From assembly GCA_028752905.1 (NCBI GenBank), contig JAQNBH010000014.1, forward strand, positions 17,343,250 to 17,407,249: a DNA stretch of 64,000 nucleotides. The letters run 5' to 3'. The position numbers and the translations under genes were made by a program. Positions within the stretch are counted from its first letter, which is position 1. The number at the start of each line of letters is the position of its first letter. The notes beneath the pieces are model-generated. The model did no database searches and was not told the DNA's origin. It saw only the letters and a program-made list of their open reading frames with translations. This stretch comes from Cladorhizidae sp. MBARI D1340-BT2 (taxonomy: Eukaryota; Porifera; Demospongiae; Poecilosclerida; Cladorhizidae). Positions 20,815-33,437 of this stretch are shown here, in pieces.

Positions 20815-21668
20815 AACAAGAGAGCGCCATCTACGAACAGGTAGCTACAATGGTAGAGGGGACCCTCGATCACCAGCAGTGGAACCCAGACACCCGTCGC
20901 TGGACCCAGGAGAAGTCCCAACCACAGCCCCACGTTGATGTCATCGTCTCTGCACGCTCGGATGACTTCCGCCACCATGGCCATTCCCTGAGAATCGAGA
21001 CGTTAGGCATCGCAGCCTGCGCTATGGCAGATACTGGCTGCCAGAGTTTCCTGGCTGGCCCACAACTCATGACTAAGCTCCGGTTGACAGCAGATGACCT
21101 CATCCCTGTCAATCTAGTCATGCACTCTGCAAGTGGCAACAACCTGCCTATATTATTAGGAGCCGCCATTCTGAGAATCAAGGCCAACATCACCGGCCTC
21201 GAGTCCAGGCAGATGGTATACTTTTCAGGCATTGCAAACAAGCTATACCTGAGTCTGGCTACCTGCGTCGACCTGCGGCTGCTCCCCAGGGACTTCCCTC
21301 ACAGCACGCCTATGCTACCTCTGGGAAACAACAAGGCTGGGAAGACGGGGCGGGGAGCCCAAACCGGACCAACACAACACTCCTACCATGCAGACCTGCA
21401 GACCAGAACGCCTCTGCAGACCAGAACCACCACGCCCGGTGTGGTTGTAACCACGCCACCCAGACCTCTCAAGGCGACGTCATTACCTCCACCTCATGTG
21501 AGTCCACAAACCCTCTCTAAGACTTGCTCATGCCCCACTAGAGCACAAGCCCCACCCCGACCTACAAGCCTACCATTCCCGGCGACTGAGGCCAACTGGA
21601 ACTACACCTCAGGGACCTGTACAAGGCGAGCAGCTTTAACACCTGTGAGCACCAGCCGTTACCAATGA
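20670..21668 (+). CDS. Nucleocapsid remnant and aspartic protease region
   Basis: An open frame of 332 codons offset from gag. After the knuckles it has ACAMADTGCQSFLAGPQL, with the DTG active-site triad of a retroviral-type aspartic protease that cuts the polyprotein. A flap-like LPILLGAAILR follows. The second half is Pro/Thr-rich linker. The stop TGA at 21666-21668 overlaps an ATG (TGATG) that opens the next frame. The lack of a start of its own suggests it was read as part of gag-pol. Confidence 0.7.
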   Translation: MCNFCGLPGHGEQERTAHRRIHWPAFRTTCPSGGRQNHTAQMCWQGSIEQESAIYEQVATMVEGTLDHQQWNPDTRRWTQEKSQPQPHVDVIVSARSDDFRHHGHSLRIETLGIAACAMADTGCQSFLAGPQLMTKLRLTADDLIPVNLVMHSASGNNLPILLGAAILRIKANITGLESRQMVYFSGIANKLYLSLATCVDLRLLPRDFPHSTPMLPLGNNKAGKTGRGAQTGPTQHSYHADLQTRTPLQTRTTTPGVVVTTPPRPLKATSLPPPHVSPQTLSKTCSCPTRAQAPPRPTSLPFPATEANWNYTSGTCTRRAALTPVSTSRYQ

Positions 21669-24600
21669 TGTCCGGCCCACCACTCCGGCTCAACATTGAC
21701 CCACACGCTGTCCCTAAACCCTGCCACACCCCCATTGCCATCCCCATCCACTGACAGGAGGAAGTGAAGGCTGGACTGGACCGCGACGTCCGCCTAGGAG
21801 TTCTGGAACAAGTCCCCCTGTGGACCCGGACACTTGGTGCCATCGGATGGTCATTTGCACTAAAAAGAACGGGTCCCTCAGGAGGACAATTGATTTCCAG
21901 CAATTGAACCGCCATGCCACACGCGCAACTCATCACACCCAATCACCCTTCCATCAAGCCAGAGCTGTCCCGACCCGATCGAAGAAGACCATTTTCGATG
22001 CATGGAACGGGTACCATTCCATTGCCCTCGCGGAGCCCGACCGTCATTACACCACGTTTATAACCCCGTGGGGTCGATATAGATACTGCTCCGCCCCCCA
22101 GGGATACATTGCCTCTGGTGATGCGTACACGGCCAGGTACGACAGCCTGGTCGCGGAGATACCAAATAAAACCAAGTGCATAGACGATGCCCTCCTGTGG
22201 TCGGAGTCCATAGAGGACGCCTTCCACCAGGCAACGGAGTGGCTAGACGTCTGCGCCAGGAATGGTATCACGCTGAACCCGGATAAGATCCGGTTCACAC
22301 AGGACGAGGTGGAATTTGCCGGGTTCCTCATAACAACGGACGAAGTCAAGCCCTGCAGCAGGTACATCCGAGCAATCACTGACTTCCCGACACCCATGGG
22401 GATAATGAACATTCGCGCCTGGTTCGGTCTCGTGAACCAGGTAGCCTTCGCATTCTCCATGACGTCGGTAATGTCCCCGTTCCGGTCCCTACTCAAACCC
22501 TCCACCACCTTTGCATGGACCCAGGACCTCCAACTCGCTCTTGAGGCGTCGAAGAAGGAGATCACCACACGGATCCAAGAGGGCGTGAGAATTTTTGACA
22601 AGGAGCGCCCAACTTGCCTGGCGACGGACTGGAGCAAAGACGGTGTAGGGTACTGGCTATTCCAGAAGCACTGCCAGTGCCCATCCCAGGAGATCTTCTG
22701 TTGCCAGGAGGGTTGGAAGGTCACCCTGGTCGGCTCCAGGTTCACACATGCAGCGGAGTCGAGATACGCACCGATCGAGGGAGAGGCCGTAGCGGTCGCT
22801 GATGCCCTGGACAAGGCCCGCCACTTTGTTCTCGGATGCTCCAACCTGGTCATAGCTGTTGACCACAAACCCTTGGTGAAACTGTTCGGGGACCGATCCC
22901 TTGAGGACATCCCCAACACGCGTCTCAGAAACCTTAAGGAGAAAACGCTAAGGTACCGATTCACCATGGTGCACATACCCGGAGTTCGCAACCGAACCAG
23001 CGACGCCCTGTCACGCCACCCCACCGGCATCCCCAGCCCAGCGAGAATGGCTCTGCAGGACGACAGCACGGCGCCCGACACTGCGTGCCCCCACACAGGC
23101 CTCAAGATCCCCTCCGCCCTGCTTGCGGGCATCTCGATCGCGCACTCGCCCGAGGACGACGATGTGGGCCTTTCCACGGCCATTTGCGCAGCCACTGCCA
23201 TCCCCCTCAGCTGGGAGGCCATCCAGATCGCCACTGCAGTGGACGACAGCCTGCTGGACCTTGCCCTCACCATAGAGGAAGGGCCACCGGACAAATGGCA
23301 CCTGATGTCCCCGGAAATCCGGGACTTCTTTCCCTACCGAGACTCCCTCTCAGCAGTAGATGGCGTCATAACATACGGAGACCGAATCGTCATCCCAACC
23401 AAGCTCCGCCACACCTGTCTGGACGCCTTACACGCCGCTCACCAAGGCACGAGCAAGATGACCGCCCGAGCGGAATCATCCATCTTCTGGCCTGGCATAT
23501 CCAAGGACATCACTGCAACACGGGTCAATTGCAGTGTCTGCAACGGCAACGCTCCATCCCAGCCGGCCATGCCCTCAGTCACACCGGAAACCCCCGCATA
23601 CACCTTCCAGCACGTATGCGGGGACTTCTTCCACCACCTCGGACTGGTATACCGGGTCCTTGTCGACAGGTACTCCAACTGGCCCATCGTCACCCCATCC
23701 GGGGACGGTGCAGCGGGATTAACCCAAACCCTCCGTGAAACCTTTGCGACGTATGGCATACCAGACTCGCTCACCTCCGACGGCGGCCCAGAATTTACGG
23801 CACACAAGACAAGATCGTTCCTTACTAACTGGGGCGTACAGCATCGAACATCCTCGGCGTACCACCCCCACGCTAACTGCAGAGCCGAAGTAGCAGTGAA
23901 GGCCATGAAGAAGCTAATCGCAGGGAACACTGGCCCCAACGGCACCCTGTCCGACGCCTTCCACAAGGCCCTACTGATTTATCGCAACTGCCCGGACGCA
24001 GACACCAAGATGTCCCCAGCGACATGCGTCTTTGGCCGACCAACGCGTGATCTCCTCCCCGGCCTACCAGGCAGATACCTTGCCGACACAGAATGGAAAG
24101 ACAAGCTCGACCTCAGGGAGAGAGCTCTCTCCAAGCGAGCCGTGGCAGGTCGCGCGAGATGGGATGAGCACACCAAGGGCCTTTCCCCCCTCAAGAACGG
24201 TGACACCGTGCTCATCCAAAACCAGACAGGATGACACCCGACCAAATGGGACAAGTCGGGGACGGTAGTGGAAGTGTTACAATACCATCAGTACGGCGTA
24301 CTGACCAACGGCTCCGGCCGCCTCACAACCCGCAACCGCCGGTTCCTGCGCCGGTACACCCCCCACCCAACCGAGGAACTACCACCATTCCCACTTGCCG
24401 ACACACCCTACCCCAACAACACGCCGACCGTCACCCATCCGGAGCCAGAGCCGATCATTGACTACCCGCCAACCAACGCTCACACCGAGGCCCACACCGT
24501 GCCAGAGCCCACCACAGCCACCACCCCGTGACCTCCAACCAACCCTAATCCCTTGAGTATCACCCCGACCACCCCACACACTGGACGCTCCTACGCCTCC

Positions 24601-24813
24601 GTCGCCCGGACTCCACCGCCGACCCAGCCCACCCGACCTGTGACCAGTCCGCCCTCCACACCTGCCTTGAACAGGCCGGCAGCACCAAGGTCCATCATTA
24701 CTCCCAGGTCACCCCATCATCCGCCTGCTCAGAGCAGCCTGACCACGAAGCCACCAACCCCCCGACACAGCAAACGCGGGCTGAAGCCCATTGACAGCTA
24801 CGGCCACAACTGA
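21668..24813 (+). pseudogene. pol of Ty3 element: RT, RNase H, integrase, tail
   Basis: The RT start (MSGPPLRLNIDPHA, 21668 on) meets an in-frame TGA at 21752 and then shifts frame near 21810. From 21820 one frame is open for 804 codons. RT shows ICTKKNGSLRRTIDF and, in the catalytic place, CIDD instead of the usual YxDD. RNase H has LATDWSKDGVGYW, IEGEAVAVADALD and NRTSDALSRHP. Integrase has an HHCC-like region ending NCSVCN and a D,D(35)E core: GDFFHH, TSDGGPEF and the E in NCRAEV, with 35 residues between the last two. A TGA at 24232 cuts off the C-terminal domain (KWDKSGTVVEVLQYHQY), and another stands at 24529 before a Pro/Thr-rich tail that ends at 24813. Confidence 0.88.
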
Positions 24814-24840
24814 TCTACTAACTTCAGCAGCACCAGTGCC

Positions 24841-24854
24841 AACTTGGGGGTAGG
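24841..24854 (+). promoter_or_regulatory. Polypurine tract of Ty3 element
   Basis: AACTTGGGGGTAGG stands directly before the 3' LTR. The G-rich run is in the right place to prime plus-strand DNA synthesis. Confidence 0.6.
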
Positions 24855-25049
24855 TAGTGGACATTGGTCTAGTAGATCGCTATGTATGTATTCTCTTGTA
24901 TAGGTAGACCCATTACCCGTTATACATATTCATACACGTACACATGCGCAGACACACACTATGCTCAGTTGATGCACACATTGTCAAAGACAGGTTCTGA
25001 TTCATATCCAGTGTGATCTGCGACAAAGGCGTAGCTGCGCTATCGTCTA
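24855..25049 (+). repeat. 3' LTR of Ty3 element
   Basis: Matches the 5' LTR except for about 8 substitutions and a CG deletion (CGCGCAG to CGCAG). It is followed by the target duplication GAAGA and resumed satellite. Confidence 0.9.
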
Positions 25050-26536
25050 GAAGATCCTTCACTTTTAACTTCCCAGCATCAAGGAGTAGCACATGGAAGA
25101 ACCTTGACTTTTAATCGCCCAGCATCAAGGATCAGCACATGGAAGAACCTTCACTCTTAACCGCCCAGCATCAAGGAGCAGATCATGGAAGAATCTTCAC
25201 TCTTAACCACCCAGCATCATGGAGCAGAACATGGAAGAACCTTCACACTTAACCGTCCAGCATCAAAAAGCAGCACATGGAAGAACCTTCACTTTTAACT
25301 GCCCAGAATCAAGGAGTAGCACATGGAAGGACCATCACTCTTAACCACCCAATATCAAGGAGCAGAACATGGAAGAACTTTCACTCTTAACTGCCCAGCA
25401 TCAAGGAGTAGATATGGAGCAACCGTCACACTTAACTACCCAAAATCACGGTGCAGCAAATGAAAGAACATTTACTCTTAACCGCCTACAATCTAGTAGC
25501 AGCACATGGGAGAACCTTCACACTTAACCGCCCAGAATCAACAAGTAACACACGGAAGAACCTTCACAATTAACCAACCAGAATCAAGGAGTAGCAGATG
25601 GAAGAACCTTCACATTTAACAACTCAACATTAAAGAGCAGCACATGGAAGAACCTTTACTCTTAACCGCCCAGCATCAAGGAGCAGAACATGGGGGAATA
25701 ACCTTCACTCTTAACTTCCCAGAATCAAGGACCAGAACATGTGGAAGAAACTTCACTCTTAACCGTCCAGCATCAACAAGTAGCATACGGAAGAACCTTC
25801 ACAATTAACCAACCCGCATCAAGGAGTAGCACATTGAAGAACCTTCACACTTAACCACCCAGCATCAAGGAGCAGCACATGGAAGAACCTTCACTCTTAA
25901 CTCCCAGCATCAAGGAGGAGCACATGGAGGAACCTTCACTCTTAACCACACAGCATTAAAGAGCAGCACATGGAAGAACCTTCACTCTTAACTGCTCAGC
26001 ATCAAGGAGCAGCACATGGAAGAACCTTCATTCTTAACCACCCAGCATCAAGGAGCAGCACATGGAAGAATCTTCACTCTTAACCGCCCAGCATCAAGGA
26101 GTAGGACATGGAGAAACTTAACACTTAACCACCCAGCATCAAGGAGCAGTACATGGAAGAACCTTACCTCTTAACCACCCAGCATCAAGGATCAGCACAT
26201 GGAAGAACCTTTACTCTTAACTGCCTAGCAGCAAGTAGCAGCACAACGCAGAACCTTCACACTTAACCGCCCAGCATCAACAAGTAGCACATGGAAGAAC
26301 CTTCACAATTAACCGACCAGCATCAAGGAGTTGCACATGGAAGAACCTTCACTCTTAACGACCCAGCATCAAGGAGCAGCACATGGAATAAACTTCACTC
26401 TTAACCGCCCAGCATCAGGGAGCAGCACATGGACATTCACACTTAACCGCCCAGCATCATGGAGTAGCACATGGAAGAACCTTTACCATTACCAACCTAG
26501 CATCAAAGGGCAGCACATAGAAGAACCTTTATTCTT

Positions 26537-26998
26537 TATGCTGGGAGGTTAAGAGTGAAGGTTATTCCATCTGCTATTCCATCTTCTGCTCCTTGATGCT
26601 GGGCAGTTAAGAATAAAGGTTCTCTTCCATGTGCTACTCCTTGATGCTGGGCGGTTAAGAGTAAAGAAAGTTAAAAGTGAAGGTTCTTCCATGTGCTGCT
26701 CCTTCATGCTGGGCGGTTAAGAGTGAAGGTTCTTCCATGTGCTGCTCCTTGATGCTGGGCAGTTAAGAGTGAAGGTTCTGCCATGTCTGCTCTTTGAGGC
26801 TGTTCAATTAAAAGTGAAGGTTTTTCCATGTGCTATTCCTTGATGCTGGGTAGTTAAGAGTAAAGAAAGTTAAAAGTGAAAATTCTTCCATGTGCTGCTC
26901 CTTGATGCTGGGCGGTTAAGAGTGAAGGTTCTTCCATGTGCTCCTCCTTGATGGGGGGCGGTTAAGAGTGAAGGTTCTTCCATGTGCTGCTCCTGAAT
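26537..26998 (-). repeat. Satellite segment in reversed orientation, block 3
   Basis: Same edge sequences as the other reversed segments, but the interior is a different subset of monomers. Confidence 0.9.
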
Positions 26999-29900
26999 AA
27001 CCTTCACTCTTAACCGCCAAGCATAGGAGCAGCACATGGAAGAACCTTCACTCTTAACTTCCCAGTATGAAGGAGCTGCACATGGAAGAACCTTCACTCT
27101 TAACCGCCCAGCATCAATGAGCAGCACATGGAAGAACCTTCACTCTTAACCTCCCAGTATGAAGGAGCTGCACATGGAAGAATCTACACTCTTAACAGCC
27201 CAGCATCAAGGAATAGGACATGGAAGAAACTTAACAGTTAACCACCCAGCATCAATGAGCAGCACATGGAAGGATCTTCACTCTTAGCCACCCAGCATCA
27301 AGGATTAGGACATGGAAGAAACTTAACATGTAACCGCCCAGCATTAATAAGCAGCACATGGAAGAACCTTCACTCTTAACCGGCAAACACCAAGGAGCAG
27401 CAAATGGAAGAACCTTCACACTTAACCGTTCATCATTAAGGAGTAGCACATGGAAGAACCTTCACTCTTAACCACCCAGCATCATGGAGCAGCACACGGA
27501 AGAACCTTTACTCTTAACCGCCCAGCATAAAGGAGCCGCACATGGAAGAACCTTCCACTTAACTGCCCAGCATCAAGGATAGCACATGGAAGAACCTTAA
27601 CACTTAAACGCCCAGCATGGAGCAGCACTTGGAAGAACTTTTATTCTTAACCGCCCAGCATAAAGGAGCAGCTCATGGAAGAACCTTCCCACTTAACTGC
27701 CCAGATTCAACGAGCAGCACATGGAAGAACCTTCACTTTTAACTTCCCAGCATCAAGGAACAGGACATGGAAGAACCTTTACTTTTAACCGCCCAGGAGC
27801 AGCACATGGAAGAACCTTCACTCTTAACCGCCCAGCATCAAGGAGCAGCACATGGAAGAACCTTCACTCTTAACAGCTCAGCATCCAGGAGGAGCACATG
27901 GAAGAACCTTCACTCTTAACCAACCAGCATCATGGAGAAGGACATGGAAGAACCTTCACTCTTAACCGCCCAGCATCAAGGAGCAGCACATGGAAGAATC
28001 TTTACTTTTAACCACCTCGCATCAAGATTAGCACATGGAAAAACCTTCACACTAAACCACCCAGAATCAAGGAGAACCACATGGAAGAACCTTTACTCTT
28101 AACCGCCCAGCATCAAGGAGCGGCACATGGAAGAACCTTCACTCTTAACCGCCAAGCATCAAGGAGCAGCTCATGGAAGAACCTTCACTCTTAACCGCCC
28201 AGCATCAAGGAGCACCACATGGAAGAACCTTCACTCTTAACCGCCCAGGATCAAGAAGCAGTACATGGAAGAACCTTCAATTTTAATAGCCCAGTATCAA
28301 GGAGCAGCACATGGAAGAACCTTCACACTTAACTGCCCAGAATCAAGGAGTAGCACATGGAACCTTCACTCTTAACCACCCAGAATCAATGAGTAGCACA
28401 TGGAAGAACCTTGACTCTTAACCACCCAGCATCAAAGAGCAGCACAGTGAAGAACCTTTACTCTTATCCACCTAGAATCAAGTAGCAGCACAACGAAGAA
28501 CCTTCACACTTAACCGCCCATCATCAAGGAGAAGCACATGGAAGAACCTTCACTCTTAACCACCCAGCATCAAGGAGTAGCACATGGAAGAACCTTTACT
28601 TTTAACCACCAAGCATCAAGGAACAGCACAAGAACCATTACTCTTAACCACCCAGTATCAAAGAGCAGCACATGGAAGAACCTTTATTCTTAACCGCCCA
28701 GCATCAAGGAGCAGCAAATGGAAGAACCTTTGCACATAATGGCCCAGATTCAAGGAGCAGCACATGGAAGAACCTTCACTCTTAACCACCCAGCATCATG
28801 GAACAGCACATGGAAGAACCTTCATTCTTGACCGCCCAGCATCAACGAGCAGAACATGGAAGCACTTTCGCAATTAACAGCCCAGATTAAAGGAGCAGCA
28901 CATGGAGAACCTTCACTCTTAACTGCCCAGCATCAAGGAGCAGCACATGGAAGAACCTTCACACTTAACCGCCTAGCATCAAGGAGTAGCACATGGAAGA
29001 ACCTCACTCTTAACTGCCCAGAATCAAGGAGTAGCACATGGAAGGACCATCACTCTTAACCACCGAACATCAAGGTGCAGCAGATGGAAGTTACCTTCAC
29101 TCTTAACTGCCCAACACCAAGGAGCTGCACATGGAAGAACCTTCACACTTAACCACTCAGCACCAAGGAGCAGCACAATAATCACCCAGCATCAAGGAAC
29201 AGCACATGGAAGAACCTTCACTCTTAACCTCCCAGCATCAAGGAGTAGCACAAGTAAGACCTTTCACTCTTAACCAAGGAGCAGCACATGGAGGAACCTT
29301 TATTCTTAACCTCCCAGCTTCAAGGAGCAGAACATGGAAGAACCTTCGCACTTAACCGCCCAGATTCAAGTAGCAGCACATGGAGAACCTTCACTCTTAA
29401 CCGCCCAGCATCAAGGAGTAGCACATGGAAGAACCTTCACACTTAACCGCCCAGCATTAAGGAGCAGCACGTGGAAGAGCCTTCACTCTTAACCACCCAG
29501 CATCATGGAGCAGCACATGGAAGGACCTTTATTCTTAACCGCCCAACATCAAGGAGCAGCACAAGGAAGAACCTTTATTCTTAACTGCCCAACATCAAGG
29601 AGCAGGAAATGGAAGAACCTTTGCACATAATGGCCCAGATTCAAGGAGCAGCACATGGAAGAACCTTCACTCTTAACCACCCAGCATCAACGAGCAGAAC
29701 ATGGAAGCACTTTCGCAATTAACAGCCCAGATTAAAGGAGCAGCACATGGAGAACCTTCACTCTTAACTGCCCAGCATCAAGGAATAGCACATGGAAGAA
29801 CCTTCACACTTAACCGCCTAGCATCAAGGAGCAGCACATGGAAGAACCTTCACTCTTTAACCACCCAGAATCAAGGAGTAGCACATGGAAGGACCATCAC

Positions 29901-30127
29901 TCTTAATCACCGAACATCAAGGTGCAGCACATGGAAGAACCTTCACACTTAACCGCCAAGCATCAACAAGTAGCACATGGAAGAACCTTCACAATTAACC
30001 GACCCAGCATCAAGGAGCAGCACATGGACATTCACACTTAACCGCCCAGCATCATGGAGTAGCACATGGAAGAACCTTCACCATTACCCACCTAGCATCA
30101 AAGGGCAGCACATAGAAGAACCTTTAT

Positions 30128-30918
30128 TCTTTATGCTGGGAGGTTAAGAGTGAAGGTTATTCCATCTGCTTATTCCATCTTCTGCTCCTTGATGCTGGGC
30201 TGTTAAGAATAAAGGTTCTTCCATGTGCTACTCCTTGATACTGGGCGGTTAAGAGTGAAGGTTCTCCCATGTACTGCTCTTTGATTCTGGGTAGTTAAGA
30301 GTAAAGAAAGTTAAAAGTGAAGGTTCTTCCCATGTGCTGTTGGGCAGTTAAACGAGAAGGTTCTTCAATGTGCTGCTCTTTTATGCTGGGCGGTTAAGAG
30401 TTAAGGTTATTCCATCTGCTGCTCATTGATGCTGGGCAGGTAAGAATAAAGCTTCTTCCATGTGCTGTTCCTTGATTCTGGGTGGTTAAGAGTGAAGGTT
30501 CTTCCATGTGCTACTCCTTGATGCTGGGCGGTTAAGAGTGAAGGTTTTTCCATGTTCTACTCCTTTATGCTGGGTAGTTAAGAGTAAAGAAAGTTAAAAG
30601 TGAAGGTTCTTCCATGTGCTGCTCCTTCATGCTGGGCGGTTAAGAGTGAAGGTTCTTCCATGTGCTGCTCCTTGATGCTGGGCAGTAAGACTGAAGGTTC
30701 TGCAATGTCTGCTCTTTGATGCTGTGCAATTAAAAGTGAAGGTTTTTCCATGTGCTATTCCTTGATGCTGGGTAGTTAAGAGTAAAGAAAGTTAAAAGTG
30801 AAAGTTCTTCCATGTGCTGCTCCTTGATGCTGGGCGGTTAAGAGTGAAGGTTCTTCCATGTTCTCCTCCTTGATGCGGGGCGGTTAAGAGTGAAGGTTCT
30901 TCCATGTGCTGCTCCTGA
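30128..30918 (-). repeat. Satellite segment in reversed orientation, block 4
   Basis: About 790 bp, nearly the same as block 1 (9372-10157), including the AGTAAAGAAAGTTAAAAGTG junctions, and followed by the same monomer series. Confidence 0.9.
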
Positions 30919-32852
30919 ATAACCTTCACTCTTAACCGCCCAGCATAGGAGAAGCACATGGAAGAACCTTCACTCTTAACCGCCCAGCATAGGAGCAGCA
31001 CATGGAAGAACCTTCACTCTTAACTGCCCAGCATCAACGAACAGCACATGGAAGAACCTTCACTCTTAACTGCCCAGCATCAAGGAGAAGCACATGGAAG
31101 AATCTACACTCTTAACAGCCCAACATCAAGGAATAGGACATGGAAGAAACTTAAAACTTAACCACCCAGCATCAATGAGCAGCACATGGAAGAATCTTCA
31201 CTCTTAACCACCCAGCATCAAGGATTAGGACATGGAAGAAACTTAACATTTAACCGCCCAGCATTAATAAGCAGCACATGGAAGAACATTCACTCTTAAC
31301 CGGCAAGCACCAATGAGCAGCAAATGGAACAACCTTCACACTTAACCGCTCATCATTAAGGAGTAGCACATGGAAGAACCTTAACTCTTAACCACCCAGC
31401 ATAAAGAAGCCGCACATGGAAGACCCTTCCACTTAACTGCCCAGCATCAAGGATAGCACATGGAAGAACCTTAACACTTAAACGCCCAGCATGGAGCAGC
31501 ACATGGAAGAACTTTTATTCTTAACTGCCCAGCATAAAGGAGCAGCTCATGGAAGAACCTTCATACTTAACCACCCAGATTCAGGGAGCAGAACATGGAA
31601 GAACCTTAATCTTAACCCCACAGGATCATGGAGCAGGACAAGGAAGAACCTTTATTCTTAACTGCCCAACATCAAGGAGCAGCAAATGGAAGAACCTTTG
31701 CACATAATGGCCCAGATTCAAGGAGCAGCACATGGAAGAACCTTCACTCTTAACCACCCAGAATCAACGAGCAGAACATGGAAGCACTTTCGCAATTAAC
31801 AGCCCAGATTAAAGGAGCAGCACATGGAGAACCTTCACTCTTAACTGCCCAGCTTCAAGGAATAGCACATCACACTTAATCGCCTAGCATCAAGGAGCAG
31901 CACATGGAAGAACCTTCACTCTTAACCACCCAGAATCAAGGAGTAGCACATGGAAGGACCATCACTCTTAACCACCGAACATCAAGGTGCAGCACATGGA
32001 AGTTACCTTCACTCTTAACTGCCCAACACCAAGGAGCTGCACATGGAAGAACCTTCACACTTAACCACCCAGCACCAAGGAGCAGCACAATAATAACCCA
32101 GCATCAAGGAACAGCACATGGAAGAACCTTCACTCTTAACCGCCCAGCATCAAGGAGTAGCACAAGTAAGACCTTTCACTCTTAACCAAGGAGTAGCACA
32201 TGGAGGAAACTTTATTCTTAACCGCCCAGCATCAAGGAGCAGAACATGGAAGAACATTCGCACTTAACTGCCCAGATTCAAGTAGCAGCACATGGAGAAC
32301 CTTCACTCTTAACCGCCCAGCATCAAGGAGTAGCACATGGAAGAACCTTCACACTTAACCGCCCAGCATTAAGGAGCAGCACATGGAAGAGCCTTCACTC
32401 TTAACCACCCAGCATCATGGAGCAGCACATGGAAGGACCTTTATTCTTAACCGCCCAACATCAAGGAGCAGATCATGGAAGAATCTTCACTCTTAACCAC
32501 CCAGCATCATGGAGCAGTATGTGGAAGAACCTTTATTCTTAACCGCCCAGCATCAAGGAGCAGAACATGGAAGGACCTTCGCATGTAACCACCCAGATTA
32601 AAGGAGCAGCACATGGAGAACCTTCACTCTTAACTACCCAGCATCATGGAGTAGCACATGGAAGAACTTTCACAATTAACCAACCAGCATCAAGGAGTAG
32701 CTCACATTAACCAGCCAGCATCAAGAAGCAGAACATGTAAGAACCTTTACTTTTAACCGCCCAGGCAGCATCAAGGAGCAGAACATGGAAGAACCTTCAC
32801 TCTTAACCACCCAGCATCAAGGAGCCACACATGGAAAAACCTTCGTCTTAAC

Positions 32853-33437
32853 TGTCAGCTTTCCACTCTCTACTCAACTGCTTTAGCTTGAGTAGTGGGA
32901 ACAACTGCGACGCCCTAATATAACTATGAACTTACTTTCACAATTACTACACTAGAGCCAAAATCAGACTACCCTTCCTGGTAGCTGTTTCCGATAGCGC
33001 CTTGCTATTGAATGGGTTAAAGTTTATTAAGAAACTGGAAAACTATCCAAGCCTCTTTAACTGCAATATAAACATAAACTTACAACAATACTCAGTTGTA
33101 CTATAGTCAGTAAAACAATCCCGCGTCTCTAACAACAACAATCGCCGTTAGCTGATGACGTCACTGTTTGTTGTGGTTTCGCCACTCCGTAAATAAACCC
33201 GTAAGGGCACCGTCTCGTAGCCCTCCGCTGGCCTTCCGTTGCGAAGATTCCCTTTGTGAGCTATGTTGGCAACCACATGTCCTTTTGGAGAGCTTTCCTT
33301 TTGATAGCTTCGTTGTTGAATATTTCTTTGTGGCTTTGTTAATTGCTCATTACTGTTCTTATTCGTTTGTAGATGCTGTGCTGCCTCATACTTGTCTAGT
33401 GCTGGGCACTCTGTAGTTAGGGTTGAGATCCCTGACA
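32853..33437 (-). mobile_element. Solo LTR (585 bp) in satellite
   Basis: Non-satellite DNA starting TGTCAGCTTTCC and ending ATCCCTGACA, flanked by TTAAC (32848-32852 and 33438-33442). The uninterrupted paralogous site is at about 18661-18720 with the same neighbouring monomers. Read on the minus strand it begins TGTCAGGGATCTC, like the LTR at 52724 (TGTCAGGGAACC), which suggests minus orientation and a related family. A 105-codon minus frame inside it is probably chance. Confidence 0.85.

Larger units (their letters stand above)
19414..25049 (+). mobile_element. Near-complete Ty3/gypsy LTR retrotransposon in satellite
   Basis: The 5636-bp element is flanked by GAAGA target duplications (19409-19413 and 25050-25054). 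LTRs are 197 and 195 bp and differ by about 8 substitutions and a 2-bp indel (around 4%). Gene order is gag, protease, RT, RNase H, integrase, then a Pro/Thr-rich tail, which is normal for Ty3. Its coding part is clearly more GC-rich than the host DNA. Lesions in gag, at the start of RT and at the integrase tail make it non-autonomous now. The paralogous empty site is at about 34109-34125, where the same satellite monomers run on without it. Confidence 0.92.
25050..32852. repeat. 46-bp satellite array, fourth part
   Basis: Continues the monomers interrupted by the Ty3 element. It contains two reversed segments (26537-26998, 30128-30918), each followed by the same direct block that follows the reversed segments at 9372 and 13826. 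Segments 28520-29560 and 29600-30125 duplicate material from 13450-13820 and 17270-18270. Confidence 0.93.

Noticed and set aside
21943..24254. Long minus-strand open frames (up to 415 codons) opposite pol
   Set aside because: Shadows of the GC-rich plus-strand pol frame; no domains.
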